From positions 1,240,001 through 1,304,000 of the forward strand of contig NZ_JAHCDA010000001.1 of the NCBI RefSeq assembly GCF_018413645.1: 64,000 bases of DNA. Reading direction: 5' to 3'. Source of the stretch: Roseococcus pinisoli. Lineage in GTDB: Bacteria > Pseudomonadota > Alphaproteobacteria > Acetobacterales > Acetobacteraceae. Shown one piece after another: positions 9,144 to 16,973 of this stretch (position 1 is its first letter; every line of letters starts with the position of its first letter). A program made the position numbers and the translations under genes. The notes beneath the pieces are model-generated. The model had not been told where the DNA came from. It saw only the letters and a list, made by a program, of their open reading frames with translations, and did no database searches.

Positions 9144-10187
9144 ATGGCGCCGCTGCTCCAGGTCAGGGACCTCACCGTCCGCTTCGACACGATGGACGGC
9201 GTCGTTCATGCCGTGAGCGGCGTCAGCTACGACCTCGCGGCCGGCGAGACCCTCGCCGTGGTCGGCGAGAGCGGCAGCGGCAAGAGCGTGCATGTGCTCG
9301 CCATGATGGGCCTGATCCCCAAGCCGCCCGGCCGCATCGCCGGCGGCCAGGCGCTCTTCGAGGGGCGGGACCTGCTCACCCTGCCCGAGAAGGAGATGCG
9401 CGCGCTGCGCGGCGGCAAGATCGGCATGATCTTCCAGGATCCGATGAGCTCCCTGAACCCCGTGCTCACCGTCGGCTTCCAGATCGTGGAGAGCCTGCGC
9501 AAGCATATCGGCCTCTCGAAGTCGGCGGCCTGGAAGCGCGCGGCCGAGCTGCTGGATCTCGTCGGCATCGCCGAGCCGCACCGCCGCGTGAAGCAGTACC
9601 CGCACCAGTTCTCGGGCGGCATGCGCCAGCGCGCGATGATCGCTATCGGCATCGCCTGCGAGCCCAAGCTGCTCATCGCCGACGAGCCGACCACCGCGCT
9701 CGACGTCACGGTGCAGGCGCAGATCCTCGACCTCGTGCGCAAGCTGCGGAAGCAGCTCGGCATGGCGGTGATCTGGATCACCCACGACATGGGCGTCGTC
9801 GCCGGCATCGCCGACAATGTGCAGGTCATGTATGGCGGCCGAATCCAGGAGCGCGGGCCCGTGCGCGCCGTCTTCCGGGACACGCGCAGCGCCTATACCT
9901 GGGGCCTGCTGCAATCCCTGCCGGACCATGACGCGCCGGCGGCGGCCGGCGTCGCGGGGGCGCATCGGCTGGTGCAGATCCCCGGCTATCCGCCGGATAT
10001 GTTACGGCCGCCGCTCGGCGATCCCTTCGCGCCTCGCAACCGCTACGCCACCGAGCGCTGCCTGACCGAGGTGCCGCCGCTGGTCCAGGCGGAGGGCGCC
10101 GCCCCCGGCCATCTCGTCGCCGCCTGGTACGACCTGCGCCAGGTCCGCGCCACCCAGGGCGCCGCCCTCCACGGAGCCACCGCATGA
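9144..10187 (+). CDS. Peptide-type ABC transporter ATP-binding protein (DppD/OppD-like)
   Basis: One of two ATPases powering a peptide/opine-type importer at the inner membrane. It has Walker A GESGSGKS, signature FSGGMRQRA, Walker B LLIADEPTTALDV, a switch His (WITHDMGVV) and the C-terminal oligopeptide-ABC extension with Cys near PPLGDPFAPRNRYATERC. The start at ATG 9144 follows a strong GGAGAAG. The 3' end overlaps the next ATPase by 4 bp (ATGA). No permease genes are adjacent, which is unusual for this class. Confidence 0.93.
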   Translation: MAPLLQVRDLTVRFDTMDGVVHAVSGVSYDLAAGETLAVVGESGSGKSVHVLAMMGLIPKPPGRIAGGQALFEGRDLLTLPEKEMRALRGGKIGMIFQDPMSSLNPVLTVGFQIVESLRKHIGLSKSAAWKRAAELLDLVGIAEPHRRVKQYPHQFSGGMRQRAMIAIGIACEPKLLIADEPTTALDVTVQAQILDLVRKLRKQLGMAVIWITHDMGVVAGIADNVQVMYGGRIQERGPVRAVFRDTRSAYTWGLLQSLPDHDAPAAAGVAGAHRLVQIPGYPPDMLRPPLGDPFAPRNRYATERCLTEVPPLVQAEGAAPGHLVAAWYDLRQVRATQGAALHGATA

Positions 10188-11089
10188 TCGCCGCCGACCG
10201 CCCGGTGCTGAAGGTGGAGGGCCTCGCGCGCCACTTCGTCACCAAGGATTTCTTCGGCCGCGAGGTGCATCGGGTGCGCGCGGTGGACGGCGTCTCCTTC
10301 TCGGTCGCGCCCGGCGAGACGCTGGGCCTGGTCGGCGAGAGCGGCTCTGGCAAGAGCACCACGGGCCGGCTGATCCTGCGCCTGGACGACCCCACCGCGG
10401 GGCAGGTCCATTTCGAGGGGCAGGAGATCACGGGCCTGGGCAAGGGGCAGCTCAAGGCCATGCGCCGCCGCATGCAGGTGGTGTTCCAGGACCCCTATTC
10501 CTCGCTCAACCCGCGCATGCGGGTGGGCGAGGCGGTGGCGGAGCCCCTGCGCGCGCACCGTCTCTTCAAGACCGCCGCGGAGCGGCGCGAAAGGGTGGCG
10601 CAGCTGTTCCAGCGCGTCGGCCTCGACCCGCGCTTCGCCGAACGCCTCCCGCACCAGTTCTCCGGCGGCCAGCGCCAGCGCGTCGGCATCGCGCGCGCCA
10701 TCGCGGTGGAGCCCAAGCTGATCGTGGCGGACGAGCCCATCACCGCGCTCGACGTCTCGATCCAGGCGCAGATCGTGAACCTGTTCATGGACCTGCAGCA
10801 GGAGATGGGCGTGGCCTATCTCTTCATCGCGCATGACCTGGCGATGGTGCGCTTCCTCTGCCACCGCGTGGCGGTGATGCTGCGCGGCCGGATCGTGGAG
10901 ATGGCGTCGACCGAGCAGCTCTTCGCCGATGCGCGGCATCCTTATACGCAGGCCCTGATCTCGGCCATGCCGATCCCTGATCCCGATCGCGAGCTGGCGC
11001 GCCAGCGCATCTTCTACGAGGCGGTGACGCCGCCGCAGGAGGCGCAGCTGCAGGAGGTCTCCCCGGGGCACTGGGTCCTGTCCTCCTAA
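10184..11089 (+). CDS. Peptide-type ABC transporter ATP-binding protein (DppF/OppF-like)
   Basis: The second ATPase of the same system, 301 aa. Walker A GESGSGKSTTGR, signature FSGGQRQRVGIARA, Walker B LIVADEPITALDV and the D-loop are intact. The stretch PYSSLNPRMRVG is typical of DppF/OppF. Translation is coupled to the upstream ATPase by an ATGA overlap. A D-aminoacylase gene follows 73 bp downstream in the same direction, hinting at import of N-acyl-D-amino acids or D-peptides (inference from position). Confidence 0.93.
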   Translation: MIAADRPVLKVEGLARHFVTKDFFGREVHRVRAVDGVSFSVAPGETLGLVGESGSGKSTTGRLILRLDDPTAGQVHFEGQEITGLGKGQLKAMRRRMQVVFQDPYSSLNPRMRVGEAVAEPLRAHRLFKTAAERRERVAQLFQRVGLDPRFAERLPHQFSGGQRQRVGIARAIAVEPKLIVADEPITALDVSIQAQIVNLFMDLQQEMGVAYLFIAHDLAMVRFLCHRVAVMLRGRIVEMASTEQLFADARHPYTQALISAMPIPDPDRELARQRIFYEAVTPPQEAQLQEVSPGHWVLSS

Positions 11090-11162
11090 CCGGGCGGGCA
11101 GGGGATGGCGGGTGATGCGGGGGCGGCGCATCATCCGCCGCTTTCATCCGGAGAAACCGCCC

Positions 11163-12623
11163 ATGGCCCTGCGCTGCGACCTCATCATTCGCGATGCCAC
11201 CCTGATTGACGGGACCGGCGCCCCGCGCCGTCGCGGCGACATCGGCGTGAAGGGCGACCGCATCGCGGCCATCGGCGACCTCTCGGCCCTCAGCGCGGAT
11301 CGCGAGGTGATGGCTGAGGGCCGGGTCGTGGCGCCGGGCTTCATCGACGCCCACACGCATGACGACCAGGCCGTGCTCTGCGGTCCCGCCTGCATGCTCT
11401 GCAAGACCTCGCAGGGCGTCACCACGGTCGTCGTCGGCAATTGCGGCATCAGCCTCTCGCCGGTGACCATGACCGAGCGGCCGCCCGCGCCGCTCGATGC
11501 CGTGGGCACACAGGAATGGTGGCGCTTCGGCAGCTTCGGCGCCTATGCCGAGCGCCTGCGGGTCGAGCCCTCCTCGGTCAACACGCTCGCCCTCATCGGC
11601 CATATGTCGCTGCGCGTCGGCGCGATGGGCCGCGAGCTCGACCGTCCGGCGACGGACAAGGAGGCCGAGCGCATGCGCAAGCAGCTGGCCGAGGCGCTGG
11701 GCGAGGGCGCGGCGGGCCTCTCCACCGGCCTCTTCTACCCGCCCAGCAAGCACGCGCCGACGGACGAGGTCATCGCCGTGGCCGAGGCGCTGCGCGAGAC
11801 GGGTGGCCTCTACGTTACCCATATGCGCGACGAGGCCGATGGCGTGCTCGACAGCATCGAGGAGACGCTGAAGATCGGCGCCGCCGTGGGCGCGCCGGTG
11901 GTGATCAGCCATCACAAATGCGCCCAGCCGGAGAATCACGGGCGCTCCGTGCAGACCCTGCCGCTGATCGAGCAGCACGCGGCGAAGTATCCGGTGGCCT
12001 TCGACGTCTATCCCTACGCCGCGGCCTCGACCTCGCTCGCCGCACGCAAGCCGCGGCCGGACGTGCCGGTCACCATCGCCAATTCGGTGCCGCATCCGGA
12101 GATGGCCGGCCGCGCGCTGAAGGACATCGCCGAGGAATGGGGCGTGAGCCTGCAGGAAGCGGCGGACCGGCTGATCCCGGCCGGCGCCGTCTTCCACAAC
12201 ATGTCCGAGGAGGATGTGCGCCGGATCATGGCCCATCGCCTCTCGATGATCGGCAGCGACGGCGGGCCGCTGGCCAAGCATCCGCATCCGCGCCTCTGGG
12301 GCACCTTCCCGCGCGTGCTGGGCCATTACAGCCGGGAGCTCGGCCTCTTCGACCTCGAGACCGCCGTGCACAAGATGACGGGCCGCACCGCGAAGGTCTT
12401 CGGCATCGCCGATCGCGGCACGCTGACCGAGGGCGCCTATGCGGATCTCGTGATGTTCGACGCCGCCACGGTGAAGGACCGCGCGACCTTCGCCGAGCCG
12501 CGCCAGGCCGCCGATGGCATCGTCGAGACCTGGGTGAACGGGCAGTCCGTCTACACCCACGCGAAGGGCGCGAGCGACACGTCGGCCGGCCGGCTGCTGC
12601 AGCGGGTGCCCACCGCGGCGTGA
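11163..12623 (+). CDS. N-acyl-D-amino-acid deacylase (D-aminoacylase)
   Basis: A cytoplasmic amidohydrolase expected to remove the acyl group from N-acyl-D-amino acids. N-terminal strands (LIIRDATLIDGTGAPRRRGD) and the metal-binding GFIDAHTHDD are present. The deacylase-type Cys region VVVGNCGIS and catalytic Asp segment (MIGSDGGPLAKHPHPRLWG) are intact. The start is ATG 11163, with GGAG 11 bp upstream; 486 aa is family length. It probably shares a transcript with the ABC ATPases. Confidence 0.92.
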   Translation: MALRCDLIIRDATLIDGTGAPRRRGDIGVKGDRIAAIGDLSALSADREVMAEGRVVAPGFIDAHTHDDQAVLCGPACMLCKTSQGVTTVVVGNCGISLSPVTMTERPPAPLDAVGTQEWWRFGSFGAYAERLRVEPSSVNTLALIGHMSLRVGAMGRELDRPATDKEAERMRKQLAEALGEGAAGLSTGLFYPPSKHAPTDEVIAVAEALRETGGLYVTHMRDEADGVLDSIEETLKIGAAVGAPVVISHHKCAQPENHGRSVQTLPLIEQHAAKYPVAFDVYPYAAASTSLAARKPRPDVPVTIANSVPHPEMAGRALKDIAEEWGVSLQEAADRLIPAGAVFHNMSEEDVRRIMAHRLSMIGSDGGPLAKHPHPRLWGTFPRVLGHYSRELGLFDLETAVHKMTGRTAKVFGIADRGTLTEGAYADLVMFDAATVKDRATFAEPRQAADGIVETWVNGQSVYTHAKGASDTSAGRLLQRVPTAA

Positions 12624-12629
12624 GCCAAG

Positions 12630-12666
12630 GGCGCGGAGGGCAGGCCGGAGCCTTCCCTCCCGCGCC
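12630..12666. terminator. GC-rich hairpin between D-aminoacylase and murJ
   Basis: GGCGCGG (12630-12636) pairs with CCGCGCC (12660-12666), with inner AGGG/CCCT pairing, in the 43-bp gap between converging stop codons. No T-run follows, so termination is inferred from position and stem strength. Confidence 0.45.
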
Positions 12667-14196
12667 TCAGCGGCGCATGGAGCGGCGCAGTTCCCTGACG
12701 TTCATGCCGCCCGAGAGCTGCGCGACGGCGAAGTAGCAGGCCGCGCCCACCGCGCAGATCACCGCGAGCAGCCCGATCCCCGCGAGGCCGGCTCCCGGGT
12801 CCAGCAGGTGCTTCAGCGCCATGAGCACCGCGCCCATCACCAGGGCGGCGCCCAGCAGCCGGGGCACGGCGCGGCGCAGGCGATGATCCCAGACGAGCTG
12901 GCCGCGCCGCGCCAGCAGCCAGGCCAGCAGGCCCGCATTGGCCCAGGCCGCGAGGCCGGTCGCCAGCGCGACGCCCACATGCTGGAGCGGGCCCATCAGC
13001 GCGAGGTTCAGCCCGAGGTTCAGCGCCACGCAGCCGATGCCGACCTTCACCGGCGTCGCGGTGTCGCCGCGCGCGAAGAAGCCCGGCACGAAGATCTTCA
13101 CCAGCACGAAGGCGGGAAGGCCGAAGGCGTAGGCGACGAGCGCCTGCGAGGTGAGCCGCGCCTCCTCCGCCCCGAAGGCGCCGCGCTGGAACAGCGCCTG
13201 GAGGATGGGCAGCGCCAGCACGGCGAGCGCCACCGCCGCCGGCACCGCCAGCGCCACCGAGATCTCGATGGCGCGGTTGATGCTGCGATGGGCCGAGAGC
13301 GGCTGGCCCGCATGGATCTGCTTGGCCAGCAGCGGCAGCAGGGCGGTCGCCACCGCCGCGCCGATCACGCCCAGCGGCAGCTGCGCCACGCGGTCCGCGT
13401 AATAGAGGAAGGAGACGGAGCCCGCCGGCAGGAAGGAGGCGATGATGACATCGATGGCCAGGTTGAGCTGCGTCACCCCCGCGCCGACCAGGCCGGGGCC
13501 CATGCGCCGCAGCACCAGCCGCACCTCGGGCGAGAGCTTCGGCGGCCGGAGGATGTTCAGCGCCATGCCGGCTCGCGCGCAGGCCCACATCACCAGAGCG
13601 AGCTGCACGGCGCCCGAGATCGTGACACCCCAGGCCAGCGCATGCGCGGGCGTCGCCACGAAGGGCGCGAGCGCGAAGAGCGCGATCATGGAGAGCAGGT
13701 TGAAGAAGATCGGCGCCGCCGCGGCTGCCGCGAACTTGCCGAGGGCGTTCAGCACGCCGCTCACCAGCGCCGTCAGGCAGATCAGCAGCAGATAGGGGAA
13801 GGTGATCCGCGTCAGCTCAATGGCCAGGGCGAATTTCGCAGGGTCGTCGCGAAAGCCCGGCGCCAGCACCTGCATGAGCTGCGGCATGAAGACGAGGCCG
13901 AGGCCGGTGAGGATGGCCAGCCACAGCGTCAGCAGCATCGCCATGCGCTCGGCCAGCGCCCGGGCCGCGGCCGGCCCGCGCTGCGTCAGCGCCTGGGCGA
14001 AGGCCGGGACGAAGGCCGCGTTGAAGGCACCCTCGCCGAAGAGGCGGCGGAACAGGTTGGGCAGCTTGAGGGCGACGAAGAAGGCATCGGCCATGGGGCC
14101 CGCGCCGAGCTTCGAGGCTATGAGCATGTCGCGCAGGAAGCCGAGCACGCGGCTCGCCATCGTCCAGGCGCCCACGGTGGCGATCGAACGAAGCAT
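12667..14196 (-). CDS. murJ: Lipid II flippase MurJ
   Basis: An inner-membrane protein of the MOP superfamily that flips lipid II for peptidoglycan synthesis. At 509 aa, with about 13-14 hydrophobic helices, it fits MurJ. The N-terminal VGAWTMASRVLGFLRDMLIA and LFRRLFGEGAFNAAFVPAF are MurJ signatures. ATG 14196 was chosen because the open frame upstream is Arg-rich. It starts 7 bp after the glnD stop and is the last gene of the leftward mutS-glnD-murJ run. Confidence 0.95.
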   Translation of the reverse strand: MLRSIATVGAWTMASRVLGFLRDMLIASKLGAGPMADAFFVALKLPNLFRRLFGEGAFNAAFVPAFAQALTQRGPAAARALAERMAMLLTLWLAILTGLGLVFMPQLMQVLAPGFRDDPAKFALAIELTRITFPYLLLICLTALVSGVLNALGKFAAAAAAPIFFNLLSMIALFALAPFVATPAHALAWGVTISGAVQLALVMWACARAGMALNILRPPKLSPEVRLVLRRMGPGLVGAGVTQLNLAIDVIIASFLPAGSVSFLYYADRVAQLPLGVIGAAVATALLPLLAKQIHAGQPLSAHRSINRAIEISVALAVPAAVALAVLALPILQALFQRGAFGAEEARLTSQALVAYAFGLPAFVLVKIFVPGFFARGDTATPVKVGIGCVALNLGLNLALMGPLQHVGVALATGLAAWANAGLLAWLLARRGQLVWDHRLRRAVPRLLGAALVMGAVLMALKHLLDPGAGLAGIGLLAVICAVGAACYFAVAQLSGGMNVRELRRSMRR

Positions 14197-14203
14197 GAAG
14201 CGG

Positions 14204-16963
14204 TCAGTCCGGCCCCGCCGCCTCGCGGTACGGCGCCAGGGCCCCACCGGGGAGGGGCGGCGGCGTGAGCGCTTCGAGCAGGGCGGCGCGCAGCGGCGCC
14301 AGCTTGCGCTCGTTCTCCACCTTCAGGCCGAAGACGTCCTTCACGTAGAACACGTCCACGGCGCGCACGCCGTAGGTGGTGATATGCGCCGAGGCGATCT
14401 GCAGCCCCTGCTCGCTGATGGCGGCCGTCACGTCGTGCAGCAGGCCCGGCCGGTCCCGCCCGTTCACCTCGACGACGGTGTGGGTATTGGACGCGAAGTT
14501 ATCCACCACCACGCGCGGCGGGACGGTGACGGCGGCGAGCCGCGCGGGCTCGCGCCGGACGTTCTGGATCTCGGCCGTGATCTTGAGCCGGCCGGACAGC
14601 GCCTGCTCGATCAGCACGGAGAGGCGCGCCAGGCGATGCGGCGCGTCGAAGGCCCCGCCCTCGTTGTCCTGCACCCAGAAGGTGTCGAGCGCCATGCCGT
14701 TGGTGAGCGTGTGGATGCGCGCATCCACGATGGAGGCCCCGGCCACGGCCAGCGCGCCGGAAATGCGGCTGAACAGGCCCGGATGGTCGCTGCAATAGAC
14801 GGTGACCTCGGTCACCGCGCGATCGGCCAGCACGCGGGTCCGGACGGTCAGCGGCGCCTTATCGGCCTCGGCCTCGCGGATGATGCTGGCGTGGCGCGCA
14901 TGGGTCTCGGAATCGAAGGAGAGCCAGTAGCCGGGATAGCCCAGGCCCAGGAACATCTCCGCCTCGGCCTTGGTGAAGGCCGGCAGCATGGCCGCCGCCG
15001 CCTCCTTGGCGCGGGCCACGCGGACGTCGCGCTCGGGCACGGTCATGCCGCCGGCGAGCACCTCGGAGACCCGCCAGTAGACCTCGCGCAGCAGGGTGGC
15101 CTTCCAGGCGTTCCAGACGCGCGGGCCCACGGCGCGCATGTCAGCGACCGTCAGCACCAGCAGCAGGCGGAGCCGCTCGGGCGACTGCACCTGGTCGGCG
15201 ATGTCGAGGATGGTCTTGGGGTCCTCGATGTCGCGCTTGAAGGCGGTCTGCGAGACGAGGAGGTGATGCAGGATGAGCCAGGAGACGGTTTCGGTCTCCT
15301 CCGCGCTCATGCCCAGGCGCGGGCAGATTTCCTGAGCGAGACGGGCGCCGAGCTCGCTGTGGTCGCCGCCGCGGCCCTTGGCGACGTCATGCAGCAGGGC
15401 CGCGACGTAGAGCGCCCGGCGCGATTGCAGCTGGCCCATCAACTCGGTGGCGACGGGCGCGATCTCGTTCAGCTCGCCGCGGTCGATCTGCTGCAGCACG
15501 TCGATGGCCTCGATCGTGTGCTCGTCCACCGTGAAGACGTGATAGGTGTCGAACTGCATCAGGCCGACGATGCGCGCCCATTCGGGGATGAAGCGCCCGA
15601 GGAAGCCGGTCTCGTTCAGCAGGCGCAGCCACTTGGCGCCGTCCTTGCCCGTCAGCAGGTCGATGAAGAGCTTGCTCGCCTCCGGGTCGCCGCGCAGGCG
15701 GTCGGCCTGCCGGGAGTGGCGGATCAGCGCGCGGATGGCGAGGGGATGGATCTCGAGGTTGCGGTCGCGCGCGGCCTTCACGATGCGCAGCATCAGCACC
15801 GGCTCGCGGGAGAAGTCGCGGTCGGGCGGGGCGGCGACCAGCTTGCCGTCGGCGAAGGCGAGGCCGAGGGCCGCGATCCCGTCGTCGCCGCCCTTGCGCG
15901 TCGCGGGCGGGCCCAGTGCGGCGCGCTCGATGGCCGGCTCCAGCACGCGGGACAGGCGCACGACCTCCCGCGCGGTGAGGAAGAGGTGCTTCATCAGCCG
16001 CTCGGCGCCGTCCTGCGCGCCGTGGCGGGTGTAGCCCATGCGGGCGGCGATGACGGGCTGGAGGTCGAAGGTGAGACGTTCCTCGGCGCGGCCGGTCACG
16101 TAGTGAAGGTGGAAGCGCAGCGTCCAGAGGAAGTCCCAGGCGCGGGCGATGCCGCGCACCTCACCCTCGGTCAGCAGGCCGCCGCCGGGGCTATCGGGGC
16201 CGATCAGATCGTGCATGCGGCGGACGCCGAAGGCGTAGCGCGCCAGCCAGTACAGGGTCTGGAGGTCGCGCAGGCCGCCGCGGCCTTCCTTTACATGCGG
16301 TTCGACCAGGAAGGGGCTCTGGCCATAGCGGGAATGGCGCAGGGCGCGCTCGCTGCGCTTGGCGGCGAGGAAGGGCGCGAGGCCCTGGGCGCGCAGCGCC
16401 GTGAAGGCCTCGAGGAAGGCGTCGAAGAGCGTTTCCTCGCCCGACAGCAGGCGCGCATCGACCAGGGCGGTGAGGATCGTGGCGTCCTTCAGCCCTTCGG
16501 TGATGCACTCCTTCACGCCGCGCGTGGCGTGGCCGACCTTCAGGCCAAGGTCCCACAGCAGGTAGAGCATGAATTCGATCATGCGCCGGGTGCGGGGGCC
16601 GGCCTCGCGCTCGGTGAGGAAGAGCAGGTCGATGTCGGAATGCGGGGCCAGGACGCCGCGGCCGTAGCCGCCGGTCGCGACCAGGGCGAAGTCGATCAGC
16701 TTGGCCCCGGGTGCCGGCGGCACCATGGCCGCCGCGTAATCCTGGATGGCGTGGAGGATGCCGTCCATGTGCTGGCTGAGCTGCCGCGCGGCGCCCAGGC
16801 CATGGATCTCCTGGCTCTCGAAGGAGCGTTGGACCTGGGCCTGGAACCGCCCGAGCTCACGGCGCAGCAATCCGAGGGCGACGTCGCGCGCGATCGGCGC
16901 GCCGCCGGGAAGCAGCGTGTCCTGCAAGCTCAACTCGGCCCGAGCGGCCGTCGCCATCCTCAT
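14204..16963 (-). CDS. glnD: [Protein-PII] uridylyltransferase / uridylyl-removing enzyme
   Basis: The nitrogen-status sensor that uridylylates and deuridylylates PII proteins. The nucleotidyltransferase motif ATGGYGRGVLAPHSDIDLLF is complete, followed by the HD domain (LLHDVAKGRGGDHSELGA) and two C-terminal ACT domains (SDHPGLFSRISGALAVAG; RDRPGLLHDVTAAISEQGL). From ATG 16963 it is 919 aa; ATG 16957 is an alternative. It begins 10 bp after the mutS stop, so its transcription probably depends on whatever reads through mutS. Confidence 0.95.
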   Translation of the reverse strand: MRMATAARAELSLQDTLLPGGAPIARDVALGLLRRELGRFQAQVQRSFESQEIHGLGAARQLSQHMDGILHAIQDYAAAMVPPAPGAKLIDFALVATGGYGRGVLAPHSDIDLLFLTEREAGPRTRRMIEFMLYLLWDLGLKVGHATRGVKECITEGLKDATILTALVDARLLSGEETLFDAFLEAFTALRAQGLAPFLAAKRSERALRHSRYGQSPFLVEPHVKEGRGGLRDLQTLYWLARYAFGVRRMHDLIGPDSPGGGLLTEGEVRGIARAWDFLWTLRFHLHYVTGRAEERLTFDLQPVIAARMGYTRHGAQDGAERLMKHLFLTAREVVRLSRVLEPAIERAALGPPATRKGGDDGIAALGLAFADGKLVAAPPDRDFSREPVLMLRIVKAARDRNLEIHPLAIRALIRHSRQADRLRGDPEASKLFIDLLTGKDGAKWLRLLNETGFLGRFIPEWARIVGLMQFDTYHVFTVDEHTIEAIDVLQQIDRGELNEIAPVATELMGQLQSRRALYVAALLHDVAKGRGGDHSELGARLAQEICPRLGMSAEETETVSWLILHHLLVSQTAFKRDIEDPKTILDIADQVQSPERLRLLLVLTVADMRAVGPRVWNAWKATLLREVYWRVSEVLAGGMTVPERDVRVARAKEAAAAMLPAFTKAEAEMFLGLGYPGYWLSFDSETHARHASIIREAEADKAPLTVRTRVLADRAVTEVTVYCSDHPGLFSRISGALAVAGASIVDARIHTLTNGMALDTFWVQDNEGGAFDAPHRLARLSVLIEQALSGRLKITAEIQNVRREPARLAAVTVPPRVVVDNFASNTHTVVEVNGRDRPGLLHDVTAAISEQGLQIASAHITTYGVRAVDVFYVKDVFGLKVENERKLAPLRAALLEALTPPPLPGGALAPYREAAGPD

Positions 16964-16973
16964 GTCAGTCAGC